Assembly (NCBI GenBank): GCA_964652825.1 | Contig: CAZZCU010000002.1 | Location: 1-64,000, forward strand | DNA: 64,000 nucleotides | Direction: 5' to 3' | Source: CAZZCU01 sp964652825 | GTDB taxonomy: Bacteria > Bdellovibrionota_B > Oligoflexia > Oligoflexales > CAZZCU01 | Part shown: one piece after another, positions 31,508 through 41,266 of the stretch | Numbering within the stretch: position 1 is the first letter of the stretch | Layout: the number at the start of each line of letters is the position of its first letter | The notes under the pieces: generated by a model | The model's database searches: none | Seen by the model: the letters and a program-made list of their open reading frames with translations, nothing else | What the model was told of the DNA's origin: nothing | Position numbers and translations under genes: made by a program

Positions 31508-32206
31508 CTAGATCAAACGCTGACAAACGGCTTTATCAGCACCGATATAAATAAAGTTACCGCCAGTGGCTTGTGCGAGAAAAGCAAGGGCCTTGGCTTC
31601 GTCTTGAGTGACGGCATCGAGGGCACCGGTCCATAACACGGATAAACGAATATCCAAACGACGGGCAATCGCGGTAATCGCGATCGCGCGATCGCTGTTA
31701 AGTTCCAGTACGCTGCTGACTACCAGTAAAACTTCGGTTCCGCGTGGCGCGGCAGGCAAATGCCGCAACTCCGTCGTCGAGGTCGCCAGCGTCAGCGGCC
31801 GTTTGGTCCCTAAAGTCAGGCCGAGAATCTCGGCGGTCGAGAGATACTGGGATTCTTCGTTACCATTCATTTCGGCATCAGCAACCGGCGTGGTCACCGC
31901 GGCGATTTTTTGAAAAGGCTCGATTTTGCCAAGCTGCAACTGCGCGTTGAGATTGCGCACTATATCCTCGGCGTAGAAATTTTTGCGGACAAAATCAGTA
32001 GTCTCGATATCGCTGCTCAAACTCAAAATCGTGCTATGCAACCTCCGGCAAAAGGTATCGCGCCGGGCATCGGCCATGGCTTTAAACTGGCTATCGACAG
32101 CCACACGGCTCATACCACCGCCATCGGCTTGAGCACCGGCCAGCACGGCGATTAGCGCAATAAGGCTGAGTAGCAAGGCTTTACGGGTATGGATATGTTG
32201 CAGCAT
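31508..32206 (-). CDS. Exported protein with a VWA-like C-terminal half
   Basis: 232 residues from the ATG at 32204-32206, which has GGAG seven bases upstream and starts a signal peptide (MLQHIHTRKALLLSLIALIA, cleavage near AQA). The C-terminal half (TEVLLVVSSVLELNSDRAIA, then ARRLDIRLSVLWTGA and FLAQATGGNFIYIGAD) reads like the later strands of a von Willebrand factor A fold, without a clear MIDAS motif. The function is unknown. The open frame upstream of this ATG is not supported by any signal. Confidence 0.65.
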   Translation of the reverse strand: MLQHIHTRKALLLSLIALIAVLAGAQADGGGMSRVAVDSQFKAMADARRDTFCRRLHSTILSLSSDIETTDFVRKNFYAEDIVRNLNAQLQLGKIEPFQKIAAVTTPVADAEMNGNEESQYLSTAEILGLTLGTKRPLTLATSTTELRHLPAAPRGTEVLLVVSSVLELNSDRAIAITAIARRLDIRLSVLWTGALDAVTQDEAKALAFLAQATGGNFIYIGADKAVCQRLI

Positions 32207-32362
32207 GGCGGTCTCCAATAGGATATCCGCTGACGTTGCAAATTGTTCGCCACGCCTAAATCGCCGCACATTAACAAAAAATATCAATAATATTAGGTGG
32301 TTAAAATCAAGAACCCAGGCCAAGGACCGTCTAAAAGTCAGTCACTGCCTGGGTCTTGGCGA

Positions 32363-32390
32363 GAGCGATCGGTTGGGGGGATGATCGCTC
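32363..32390. other. Intergenic hairpin between two exported-protein genes
   Basis: GAGCGATC, 12-bp loop, GATCGCTC: a perfect 8-bp stem 27 bp beyond the lipoprotein stop (minus strand). There is no T run, so it is not a clear intrinsic terminator; a processing or stabilising hairpin is possible. Confidence 0.4.
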
Positions 32391-32416
32391 CTGCCAGGGG
32401 TGCTTTATTTGCTAAC

Positions 32417-33067
32417 TTATCGCCGCGTGTAGAAAAGATCAGTATCCAACTCTTCTGGACGATTGGCACCCGAAGTGCCACGACTCAACAACGACGTCTT
32501 ACCCATATAGAGAGTGTCGTCTTTTACTTTGTAGATATCAAAAACGACTTCGCCTTTGCGGATGGTTAGACCACCACAATCTTTGTCGGTAACGTCCCGC
32601 TCAGCGCCGGATTTCCAGTCGGTAATACCACAATACTCCGCCTCATTGAGATCCGACGCGCTGGCATCACTACCGGGAGTCAACGTGGCTTTGTCGATAG
32701 TCAAATTCACCAGTTTTGTTTCGGGGAGTTTTTCGGCATCGGCGTCACCAACAATTTCGTAAGTTCCACTGAGCGTACGCGTTAAACGCAGCTGCGAACA
32801 AGCCGCATCTTCGTGCTGCTCGTAAACCTGCGTGAAACTACCGGTAAGATTAAAGTCGTAGGTTTCTTTGGCGAAGTTATCTTTAAGGATTTCCGCAACC
32901 AGGGTCGGAGCATGACAGCGATTGGCGTATGCACCAGATAGTTCCCATTTATCAGTGACGTCTCGACTTGCTCGCTTGGTTTTCTCGCCAATGCCGCAAC
33001 TTGTCGCGGTCAAAGCTGCCACAGCCACAATTAACAAACTCGAAAACCGAGACATTAAAACATGCAT
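32417..33067 (-). CDS. Putative lipoprotein of unknown function
   Basis: 216 residues. The signal sequence SSLLIVAVAALTATSC has a lipobox TATSC (C24). The mature part is soluble, with charged linkers and Cys residues in NRCHAPT, AACSQLR, YCGITDW and KDCGGLT. It may be a lipocalin- or META-like beta domain, but I cannot assign a family. The first ATG is preceded by GAGAGGAG six bases away, so it is the likely start. Confidence 0.7.
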   Translation of the reverse strand: MHVLMSRFSSLLIVAVAALTATSCGIGEKTKRASRDVTDKWELSGAYANRCHAPTLVAEILKDNFAKETYDFNLTGSFTQVYEQHEDAACSQLRLTRTLSGTYEIVGDADAEKLPETKLVNLTIDKATLTPGSDASASDLNEAEYCGITDWKSGAERDVTDKDCGGLTIRKGEVVFDIYKVKDDTLYMGKTSLLSRGTSGANRPEELDTDLFYTRR

Positions 33068-33237
33068 GCAATGCTCCTCTCGTTGTTTCTAAAAACACAA
33101 CAGACCTCCCAGGTCTGAACGCGAGAGCTACTGCATATAACGCGCCAAAATTTTATTGCACTGAAGAGAATTTACCACGGCCCCATCGACAAGAGGTGGC
33201 TGCCATCAACAACATCTGTAGTCTTTTGGCGACATCT

Positions 33238-33555
33238 TTAATCGTGATGAATGCGAGCCGAGCGATTCTTGTCAATAATCGCAAAAATAATCAAAATAAA
33301 TGCTGCAAGACGCACGAGAAAAACGGTGCTGCTAGTCTCGTTCTCAACACTCTGAGACGCCAGAATCATTCTCTCCGCACCCAGAATAAAAAACGCGATC
33401 CCAAAAATCAAAAATAAGCGATCATGAGTCTGTCGCCAAAAACGGATGAAAAACAAGCCAATCGCCAGACAGCAGGTCATCATCGCGCCGCTCATATAAA
33501 GCCGCAAAAACCCCTGATCGGAAAATGGCGCAAATAATTGCAGTAACTCGCTCAT
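33238..33555 (-). CDS. Small membrane protein (DUF5985-like), end of the signalling operon
   Basis: 105 residues, three membrane helices. GLFFIRFWRQTHDRLFLIFG, then FFILGAERM and AAFILIIFAIIDKNR, resembles DUF5985-type proteins, small inner-membrane proteins often found in pairs near sensor kinases. It follows the previous small membrane gene by 12 bp and is the last gene of a five-gene minus-strand operon. It may sense or report membrane state to the kinases; this is inference from position only. Confidence 0.7.
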   Translation of the reverse strand: MSELLQLFAPFSDQGFLRLYMSGAMMTCCLAIGLFFIRFWRQTHDRLFLIFGIAFFILGAERMILASQSVENETSSTVFLVRLAAFILIIFAIIDKNRSARIHHD

Positions 33556-33567
33556 ATCCCCACCTTT

Positions 33568-33837
33568 TTACACCGGGTCCCAGATCAGGCCAAACAGCAT
33601 CACCGCGACGCTCGCAAAAGCCACCACCGACCGTACCCCGGACAAGTTGATATCCGGGCCAGGCACAATCACCAAATCGACAAATAACAACACATTATTC
33701 GCGGCCAAACCAATGAAGCAGACTGAACTCCACAGCAAAACACTGGTCTTGCTATTACAAAATGCCCGAAACAAAAGATACGCACAGAGAAGACTGGTGA
33801 TCGCACATAAAGCATAAACAATACTCGCACTTGCCAT
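33568..33837 (-). CDS. Small membrane protein (DUF5985-like)
   Basis: 89 residues, three membrane helices. IVYALCAITSLLCAYLLFRA, then VLLWSSVCFIGLAANNVLLF and a C-terminal FGLIWD, match the DUF5985 type. It lies 2 bp after the winged-helix gene and 12 bp before the other small membrane gene. With that partner it forms a pair of short polytopic proteins inside a two-component operon. Confidence 0.7.
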   Translation of the reverse strand: MASASIVYALCAITSLLCAYLLFRAFCNSKTSVLLWSSVCFIGLAANNVLLFVDLVIVPGPDINLSGVRSVVAFASVAVMLFGLIWDPV

Positions 33838-33839
33838 GA

Positions 33840-34253
33840 CTAATCCTTCCGAAAGCGAAACGCCTCGGCAAACGTTTGAATCGTTTGGCGAGGACGCGAA
33901 AATATCAATTCAATAAAAGACACGCGTTTTTCCGCATAGCAGCGAGCAACATCATCAATCAGCGAAATCAAATCATTATCCGACGGCATATATTGATACA
34001 AAGCTTCTTTGTCCGTCGCCGAGACATGAACGAGGAGATTTTTGGCAACTAAAACACTGACTCGGTTTTCGACCGAGGAAGGATTAGTTCTGAGTTCATC
34101 ACTGATTCTTTGGACCGTCCATTGCTCTGCGGGGTATTTGCGCAGCAACAATAAAACTTCCAGTAGTTCCACCGAATCAATATGATCCAGCACGAACTCG
34201 CGAACAGCTCTTGGGATATTTTCGACTCTCAACTCATCGATCCCTAATGACAA
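33840..34253 (-). CDS. Winged-helix protein in the signalling operon
   Basis: 137 residues. The segment SVELLEVLLLLRKYPAEQWT, then VQRISDELRTNPSSVENRVS and VLVAKNLLVHV, looks like a winged-helix DNA-binding domain. The C-terminal part is helical (AFAEAFRFRKD-type tail). It lacks a receiver domain. It starts 3 bp after the hybrid-kinase stop, so it may be the DNA-binding output or an adaptor of these kinases. Confidence 0.68.
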   Translation of the reverse strand: MSLGIDELRVENIPRAVREFVLDHIDSVELLEVLLLLRKYPAEQWTVQRISDELRTNPSSVENRVSVLVAKNLLVHVSATDKEALYQYMPSDNDLISLIDDVARCYAEKRVSFIELIFSRPRQTIQTFAEAFRFRKD

Positions 34254-34256
34254 AAA

Positions 34257-36827
34257 TTAATGGTACTCGATCCCTTCCGATCCTGTACCATGACCCGCCA
34301 GAGTCGCAACCGATTTAACTAACTCATTAAACTTAACGGGCTTAGCGAGATAAGCATCAAAACCGGCGGCAATGACTTTATTGCGACTTGATCTGCCCAC
34401 ATGCGCGGTAATCGCCGCCATTGGTACATGCGCAAAACCCTCTTCTTCTTCGATGCGACGCACTTCATGCAACAGGTCATAACCATCCTGATGCGGCATA
34501 CCGATATCGCTGAGAATCACATCCGGCCGCCGACTGCGACATAAATCGATCGCCTCCTTGACCGATTCGGCCTTGTTGACGGTCGCACCGTGCCGGTTCA
34601 AAACCGCGCCAATGAGCGTACGAGAATCTTCCTGATCGTCAACGACCAACACCATCAAACCGTTGAGTGAAGGCAGACGTTTATCCGCCTGCTCCATATT
34701 AGCCGAGTCCGCTGACGAGATAACCTTTTCGCCTGCTTCCCTATTCGGTCGATAAGGAATCGTAACGGTAAAAGTCGAGCCAAGATTGGGACCGTCGCTC
34801 TCAGCCATGACTTGCCCGCCATGCAGCTCGACCAAGTGCCGCACAATCGCCAGACCAAGTCCAAGCCCGCCGTATTCGCGGGTGGTTGTACCATCAACTT
34901 GAATAAAACGCTCAAAGATACGAGGAATAAAATCGGCCTGCAAGCCAACCCCGTCATCTCTAACCGACAGGACGACATGATTATCCTGATCTTTATGCAA
35001 TGAGACCTCCACATGACCGCCACGCGGCGTAAACTTAATGGCGTTACTTACCAAATTCCAAGCAATCTGCTGCAAGCGCGCTGGGTCTACCATCATCTCC
35101 ACCAAATCAGGAGCAACATCACAAGTCAGCGTAATTTCCTTGCTGTTGGCGGCCGGTAACACCGAGTCCACGGCGGCACGAATCAACGGCGCCAACTCGG
35201 TTTTCTGAATATTTAACAAAATTTTCCCGGAAATAATGCGTGAAACATCCAACAAATCCTCAACGAGAATCGCTAACGATTTGGCATTGCGACGTATTGT
35301 CTCCAGGCAGTGCGACGTATCCTCGTCGTATTGGTTTTCGAGCAATAAATCAGCCCAGCCCAATACGGCGCTAAGCGGCGTACGTAATTCATGGGAAACT
35401 GTCGCCAGAAACTCGTCTTTCAGACGATTGGAATCCTGCGCGATTTTATAGAGACGGGCGTTATCGATCGCCAAAGCCACGTGACGCGACAACTCCACCA
35501 CCAGATTAACATCACTATCCTCAAAAGACTGATTGACATTGCTCGATACCAAGGTCATGGCCCCAATCACTTGACCACGCACTGCAATCGGCGCAGAAAT
35601 CAGCGAGCGTATCCCCAGTTGTTGTAACAAGGCCAGGTATTCTGGTGTCGGCGCTAAGTCATTCAAAATATCGGCTGTCACATGCGGCAGCAGGACTGGA
35701 GCGCCAGAATCAAAAACCAGATAACCGCCATCGCCGCCAAGCACGTCATCAATGGGAATACTCTTCATGACATTGGTCAGATGTTGACACGAAGGATCAG
35801 CATGAACAACTTTCAATCGCCGAAATTTGCCGAGCATATCTTTCACATCGATGACACACCAGTCGGCAATTTTAGGTACAAGTAATTTAGCGACGGATTT
35901 TAAAATCGTCATGTAGTCCAACGACGAAGCCAATGTCTTACCGGCCTGCGCAAGGAAACTCTCACGTTCCTCAGCTTCTTTTTGTGTATGAATGTCGGTC
36001 CAGGTACCAAGCCAGGCAATGATGTTACCATCAGCATCGCGCTCGGGCACGGCTCGACAAAGATACCAGCGATAATTGTAAGTATTGAGTTTCTTGAGAC
36101 GGCATTGGCATTCAAAAGCCTCACCGCTAATTAAGGATTGTTCCCAGATCTCGCTAAATCGCAAAAAATCTTCGGGATGAAATGCAAATCGATAAAAACT
36201 CCAACCCTCGTGCGATGATTCAATCTCAACCTCGGGTGTCGCGTCAAATTCGCGCCACTGCGGACCAAAATATTCGATCTCACCACGCACCGACGCTCGC
36301 CAGACGATCTGTGGAATCGATTCTGCAAGTTTACGATAACGCCGATCACTGATTTCCTTGATTTTGAGTATCTGTAATTCTTTTTCGCGAGCCTCACTCT
36401 CACGCAACAAAACGGCCTGCTGGGCAAGCTGACGATTTAAACGAAACAGCTCAACAAACACCTGGACCTTTGCTGAGACAATGGCGGGCTCAAGAGGTTT
36501 GGAAATATAATCAACAGCACCAACATCGTAGCCACGAGTGACATACTTGGCATCCTTGGCGATCGCAGTGAGAAAGATAATCGGCGTGTAACGGGTTTTA
36601 CGGCGTCGGCGTAACAAAGTCGCCAACTCGAAGCCATCAATATCCGGCATCATCACGTCAAGCAGAACAACCGCAAACTCGTGCTCCAGCAGCAGCTTTA
36701 ACGCCTGCTTGCCAGATGTGCATTTCACCAGATTATAGTCATCGCGGGCCAGTATTGCTTCCAGTGCAATCAGATTTTCATCGTGATCATCAACCAGAAG
36801 AATACTGACCGGCTCATTTTTCTGCAC
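34257..36827 (-). CDS. Hybrid sensor kinase: REC-PAS-GAF-HisKA-HATPase-REC
   Basis: 856 residues from the GTG at 36825-36827 (AGGTGA upstream), 14 bp after the preceding gene. Domains in order: receiver (about 8-125; VLLDVMMPDIDG holds the phospho-Asp), a short coiled coil, PAS (about 160-290), GAF (about 310-465), and HisKA with H in TVSHELRTPLSAVLG (about 490). HATPase (NLVSNAIKFT, DDGVGL, GLGLGLAIV) and a C-terminal receiver (VLVVDDQED, LSDIGMPHQDG) follow. No membrane segment is present, so it is cytosolic. The N-terminal receiver suggests it is activated by another kinase, most likely the HAMP-array kinase encoded just upstream. Confidence 0.92.
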   Translation of the reverse strand: MQKNEPVSILLVDDHDENLIALEAILARDDYNLVKCTSGKQALKLLLEHEFAVVLLDVMMPDIDGFELATLLRRRRKTRYTPIIFLTAIAKDAKYVTRGYDVGAVDYISKPLEPAIVSAKVQVFVELFRLNRQLAQQAVLLRESEAREKELQILKIKEISDRRYRKLAESIPQIVWRASVRGEIEYFGPQWREFDATPEVEIESSHEGWSFYRFAFHPEDFLRFSEIWEQSLISGEAFECQCRLKKLNTYNYRWYLCRAVPERDADGNIIAWLGTWTDIHTQKEAEERESFLAQAGKTLASSLDYMTILKSVAKLLVPKIADWCVIDVKDMLGKFRRLKVVHADPSCQHLTNVMKSIPIDDVLGGDGGYLVFDSGAPVLLPHVTADILNDLAPTPEYLALLQQLGIRSLISAPIAVRGQVIGAMTLVSSNVNQSFEDSDVNLVVELSRHVALAIDNARLYKIAQDSNRLKDEFLATVSHELRTPLSAVLGWADLLLENQYDEDTSHCLETIRRNAKSLAILVEDLLDVSRIISGKILLNIQKTELAPLIRAAVDSVLPAANSKEITLTCDVAPDLVEMMVDPARLQQIAWNLVSNAIKFTPRGGHVEVSLHKDQDNHVVLSVRDDGVGLQADFIPRIFERFIQVDGTTTREYGGLGLGLAIVRHLVELHGGQVMAESDGPNLGSTFTVTIPYRPNREAGEKVISSADSANMEQADKRLPSLNGLMVLVVDDQEDSRTLIGAVLNRHGATVNKAESVKEAIDLCRSRRPDVILSDIGMPHQDGYDLLHEVRRIEEEEGFAHVPMAAITAHVGRSSRNKVIAAGFDAYLAKPVKFNELVKSVATLAGHGTGSEGIEYH

Positions 36828-36841
36828 AAAGTCACCTAGTA

Positions 36842-39800
36842 TCAATGAGTCAGCTGAGGCACAACATCGCAAGGCGGTGCGACGACGGCATTGATCATGC
36901 CACCGTCACTATCCGATCTTTTTTCCTGTGACAACCATCGATTCATCATCGACAACAACCGATCCGGATCCACGGGCTTGGTAATATAATCAGATGCACC
37001 TGCTTCAAGACATTTTTCCCGATCACCTTTCATTGCCTTAGCCGTGAGAGAAATGATCGGTAGCTCACGAAATCTCGGCTCCGAGCGAATAGCCTGCATG
37101 GCTTGAATACCATCCATACCAGGCATCATTGTATCCATCAGCACCAAGTCAACATCGGGATGATGCTCAAGCATATCGACACATTCCCTGCCATTTTCAG
37201 CATAAATGACCTGCATTTTATGCGATTCCAGAACACTGGTGATGGCAAAGATATTACGCATATCATCATCAACAACTAATATTTTCTTGCCGGAAAAATC
37301 GACCCCATGCGGCAGTACTGACAAATCCTCACTAGGCTCCAGCGGCACGTCGTCGGACGTATTACTGCTGGTTGCGCCACTATAATTACGCGGCAGATAC
37401 AGGGTAAAAGTACTACCCTCGCCGGTAACACTTTCCACTTCGATAAAACCACCCAACAGCCGCGCGATCTCGCGACTAATGGTCAACCCCAGCCCCGTGC
37501 CGCCATACTTGCGATTGGTGGTACCATCAGCTTGCTGAAACGCCTCGAAGATAAGTTTTTGCTTATCGGAAGGAATTCCAATACCGGTATCACTGACCGA
37601 AAAAGCCAGGTATGTCTGACCACGCGCCACAGATTCGGCTCCGAAGATTTCCATTTTATCGGCGATACCCACCCGCATAAATACCTGGCCACGAGCGGTA
37701 AACTTGAAGGCATTCGACAGAAGATTTTTGAGAATCTGCTGCAACCGATTGGAGTCGGTATACATTTTCGTCGGTAAGCGCGCATCAAGCTCGATATGGA
37801 AAGCCAAACCTTTGTGTTCAGCTACTGGCCTGAAGCTTTGCTCAAGATATTCCCGTACTTCGGCCAAACGCAAATCCTGCGGATTAATCTGCATTTTACC
37901 CGCCTCAACTTTGGACAAGTCGAGAATCTCGTTGATCAAGGCCAAAAGATCGCAACCCGCCGAGTACACGGTTTTGGCGAACTTCACCTGATCAGGATTG
38001 AGATTCTCTTCTTTGTTTTCCGCCAGCATCTTCGACAGTATCAGCAAGCTGTTCAGCGGCGTGCGCAGTTCATGCGACATGTTGGCGAGAAATTCCGATT
38101 TGTATTTGGAGATAAGCGACAGCTGCTCGGCTTTTTCTTCGAGCGACTGACTCGCCAACTCGACCTCTTGGTTTTTGACTTCGAGAAGTTTCGCTTTTTC
38201 TTCCAGCTCTTTTGCTTGTGCTTCGAGCTCGGCGTTAGATCGTTTCAGCTCCTGAAGAAGTTCTTCCGTACGCATGCTGGACGAAATCATGTTGAGAATA
38301 ACGCCGATGCTATCCATCAACTGATCGAGGAAGTTCAAAGAGTTCAGACTGAACGGTCGGAACGAGGCCAACTCAATGACGGCTTTCAACTCACCCTCGA
38401 ACAACACCGGTAACAGAATGATATTGAGTGGTTTGGATTCGCCGAGACTGGAGCTGACATGAATATAGTCGGTAGGCACATTGGTCAGAAGAATGCGTTT
38501 CTTTTCAAAAGCACATTGACCGATGAGACCTTCTTTAAGCTTGTAGCGGTTGGCAACGTTCTTTCTCTCGGTAAAGGCAAAGCTGGCGATCAAGTTCAAC
38601 ACTACATCGGACTTCTCGGCTTCGACCATGAAGAAGGTTCCGTGCTGCGCATCCACCAGCGGCGTCAACTCCGACATGATTAACTGTGCCACGGCGGTGA
38701 TACTGCGTTGCCCCTGCATCATCTCGGTGAATTTTGCCAAGTTGGTTTTGAGCCAATCTTGTTCGGTATTTTTCTGCGTGGTATCTTTGAGATTACCAAT
38801 CATCTGGTTGATATTATCTTTGAGCGCCGCGACCTCGCCCTGGGCTTCCACGGTAATGGAACGTGTCAAATCACCTTTGGTTACAGCAGTGGATACTTCG
38901 GCAATCGCACGTACCTGTGAGGTCAAGTTGCCTGCAAGCTGGTTCACGTTATCAGTCAAGTCTTTCCAGGTACCAGATGCGCCAGGAACTTTTGCCTGCC
39001 CGCCTAGTTTCCCTTCGATACCTACTTCGCGTGCCACCGTGGTTACCTGATCGGCAAAGGTCCGCAGGGTGTCGGTCATACTGTTGATCGTTTCCGCGAG
39101 TGCAGCCACCTCACCTTTGGCTTCCAAAACGAATTTTTGACTCAGATCACCGTTAGCAACCGCGGTCACGACTTTGATAATACCGCGCACCTGGGTCGTC
39201 AGGTTACCGGCCATGAAGTTCACGTTATCGGTGAGATCCTTCCAGGTACCGGCTACACCTGGTACACGCGCTTGCGCACCGAGTTTGCCCTCGATACCTA
39301 CCTCGCGTGCAACGGTGGTTACCTGATCGGCAAAGGTCCGCAAGGTATCGATCATGCTGTTGATCGTTTCCGCGAGCGCGGCCACCTCACCCTTCGCCTC
39401 AAGAACAAATTTCTGATTTAAGTCGCCGTTCGCGACGGCGGTTACGACGCGTACGATACCGCGTACCTGTTTGGTCAAATTACCGGCCATGAAGTTCACG
39501 TTGTCGGTGAGGTCCTTCCAGGTACCGGACACCCCTTGTACTTCGGCCTGACCACCGAGTTTTCCTTCCGTACCTACTTCTTTCGCCACCCGCGTTACCT
39601 CGGCGGCAAAGGAGTTTAACTGGTCCACCATGGTGTTAATGGTATTTTTGAGTTCGAGAATCTCGCCACGCGCATCTACAGTAATCTTTTGCGACAAGTC
39701 GCCGTTCGCTACTGCCGTGGTTACCTTGGCGATGTTACGTACCTGTGCTGTCAGATTACCGGCCAGACCGTTCACATTATCGGTAAGATCTTTCCAGGTT

Positions 39801-41266
39801 CCGGATACACCTTTTACTTCGGCCTGACCGCCGAGTTTACCTTCCGTACCTACTTCTTTCGCCACCCGCGTCACCTCGGCAGCGAAGGAGCGCAGCGTAT
39901 CCACCATGGTGTTGATGGTGTCTTTGAGTTCGAGAATCTCACCACGCGCATCTACAGTAATCTTTTGCGACAAGTCGCCGTTTGCTACCGCGGTCGTTAC
40001 CTTGGCGATGTTACGTACCTGCGCCGTCAGATTACCGGCCAGACCGTTCACGTTGTCGGTAAGGTCTTTCCAGGTTCCCGACACACCTTTTACATCCGCC
40101 TGACCACCGAGTTTACCTTCCGTACCTACTTCTTTTGCCACCCGCGTTACCTCGGCCGCGAAGGAGCGAAGTTGATCCACCATGACGTTAATGGTGTTTT
40201 TAAGTTCAAAAATCTCGCCACGGGCATCGACGGTAATTTTTTGCGACAAGTCGCCGTTCGCCACCGCCGTGGTTACCTTGGCGATGTTACGTACCTGAAC
40301 AGTCAGGTTGTTTGCCAAGCCGTTCACGTTGTCGGTCAAGTCTTTCCAGATACCGGACACGCCCTTCACATCGGCCTGACCGCCCAGGCGACCTTCTGTA
40401 CCTACTTCTTTTGCTACCCGCGTTACCTCGGCGGCAAACGATGACAACTGGTCCACCATGACGTTCACGGTGTTTTTGAGTTCGTAAACTTCGCCTTTGG
40501 CATCAACAGTGATTTTTTGCGATAAGTCACCGCGCGCTACGGCCGTGGTAACTTTTGCGATATTTCGCACCTGATCGGTAAGATTACCGGCGAGACCATT
40601 CACATTGTCGGTCAGATCGCGCCAGACGCCGGAAGCACCCCGCACATCCGCCTGCCCGCCCAACTTACCTTCCGTACCTACTTCCTTGGCAACCCGGGTC
40701 ACCTCAGAAGCAAAGGAATTCAACTGATCCACCATGGCGTTCACGGTTGTACCAATCCTAAAAAACTCGCCTTTCACCGGGCGACCATCAATCTCCAGCG
40801 ACATCTTCTGCGACAAATCGCCTTTAGCTACCGAGGTAATAACGCGCGCGACTTCGTTGGTTGGTTGCACAAGATCGCCGATCAGCGAGTTCACCGAATT
40901 GATACTGGTGGCCCATGATCCCTTGACGGAACTGATGGAGGCGCGCTCCGTCATCCGTCCTTCCTGACCAACGATGCAACTGACCCGCTTAAATTCATTC
41001 GCCATGTTTTCGTTGAGTTCAATAATATCGTTCAGAACTTCACCGATCTCACCAACAACCCCTTCATCAATAACCGGCGCCCGCACCGAGAAATCGCCCT
41101 GGCGTACAGCTTTAACGATCTGCAGCAATTCCTTTAGTTGCAGACGCACGTTGCCAGTCGGTACTGCTGCTGGCCGCGAGCTGCCTGGCAAGCGTTTATT
41201 CATGCGGTTGGAGGAAGACGGGGAAGAATGACTCTGCTTGGTTTTACGAGCAATAGTAGTGTCCAC
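36842..41266 (-). CDS. Giant soluble hybrid kinase with a tandem HAMP array
   Basis: 1474 residues from the GTG at 41264-41266 (GAGG five bases upstream). The first 850 residues are a chain of HAMP units: one divergent copy, then seven repeats of about 92 residues (each with GDLSQK and EVGTEGKLGGQA-type elements), five of them nearly identical. A GAF domain (about 860-1005), a coiled coil, HisKA (ANMSHELRTPLNSLL, about 1080), HATPase (NLLSNAFKFT, DTGIGI, GTGLGLTIS) and a receiver (about 1328-1450; LMDTMMPGMDG) follow. No membrane helix is visible. The layout is like the group III (Nik1/Os-1) osmosensing kinases of fungi and bacterial relatives. It heads a five-gene operon. Confidence 0.92.
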   Translation of the reverse strand: MDTTIARKTKQSHSSPSSSNRMNKRLPGSSRPAAVPTGNVRLQLKELLQIVKAVRQGDFSVRAPVIDEGVVGEIGEVLNDIIELNENMANEFKRVSCIVGQEGRMTERASISSVKGSWATSINSVNSLIGDLVQPTNEVARVITSVAKGDLSQKMSLEIDGRPVKGEFFRIGTTVNAMVDQLNSFASEVTRVAKEVGTEGKLGGQADVRGASGVWRDLTDNVNGLAGNLTDQVRNIAKVTTAVARGDLSQKITVDAKGEVYELKNTVNVMVDQLSSFAAEVTRVAKEVGTEGRLGGQADVKGVSGIWKDLTDNVNGLANNLTVQVRNIAKVTTAVANGDLSQKITVDARGEIFELKNTINVMVDQLRSFAAEVTRVAKEVGTEGKLGGQADVKGVSGTWKDLTDNVNGLAGNLTAQVRNIAKVTTAVANGDLSQKITVDARGEILELKDTINTMVDTLRSFAAEVTRVAKEVGTEGKLGGQAEVKGVSGTWKDLTDNVNGLAGNLTAQVRNIAKVTTAVANGDLSQKITVDARGEILELKNTINTMVDQLNSFAAEVTRVAKEVGTEGKLGGQAEVQGVSGTWKDLTDNVNFMAGNLTKQVRGIVRVVTAVANGDLNQKFVLEAKGEVAALAETINSMIDTLRTFADQVTTVAREVGIEGKLGAQARVPGVAGTWKDLTDNVNFMAGNLTTQVRGIIKVVTAVANGDLSQKFVLEAKGEVAALAETINSMTDTLRTFADQVTTVAREVGIEGKLGGQAKVPGASGTWKDLTDNVNQLAGNLTSQVRAIAEVSTAVTKGDLTRSITVEAQGEVAALKDNINQMIGNLKDTTQKNTEQDWLKTNLAKFTEMMQGQRSITAVAQLIMSELTPLVDAQHGTFFMVEAEKSDVVLNLIASFAFTERKNVANRYKLKEGLIGQCAFEKKRILLTNVPTDYIHVSSSLGESKPLNIILLPVLFEGELKAVIELASFRPFSLNSLNFLDQLMDSIGVILNMISSSMRTEELLQELKRSNAELEAQAKELEEKAKLLEVKNQEVELASQSLEEKAEQLSLISKYKSEFLANMSHELRTPLNSLLILSKMLAENKEENLNPDQVKFAKTVYSAGCDLLALINEILDLSKVEAGKMQINPQDLRLAEVREYLEQSFRPVAEHKGLAFHIELDARLPTKMYTDSNRLQQILKNLLSNAFKFTARGQVFMRVGIADKMEIFGAESVARGQTYLAFSVSDTGIGIPSDKQKLIFEAFQQADGTTNRKYGGTGLGLTISREIARLLGGFIEVESVTGEGSTFTLYLPRNYSGATSSNTSDDVPLEPSEDLSVLPHGVDFSGKKILVVDDDMRNIFAITSVLESHKMQVIYAENGRECVDMLEHHPDVDLVLMDTMMPGMDGIQAMQAIRSEPRFRELPIISLTAKAMKGDREKCLEAGASDYITKPVDPDRLLSMMNRWLSQEKRSDSDGGMINAVVAPPCDVVPQLTH
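38747..40675. repeat. Tandem 276-bp repeats encoding the HAMP units
   Basis: Seven units of about 276 bp (92 codons). The central units are nearly identical in DNA as well as protein; for example, bases 39630-39827 and 39906-40103 translate identically in the reverse sense. The two units next to the GAF domain (residues about 658-850) have diverged. Recent duplication or gene conversion keeps the central units alike, so copy number may vary between strains and assembly may be affected. Confidence 0.85.

Noticed and set aside
31508..32323. Extended N-terminus of the VWA-like exported protein
   Set aside because: A good ribosome-binding site and signal peptide start at 32206; the upstream residues show no such support.
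39630..40103. Two identical 65-residue open frames on the plus strand
   Set aside because: They are antisense shadows of the 276-bp HAMP repeats; their identity reflects the repeats.
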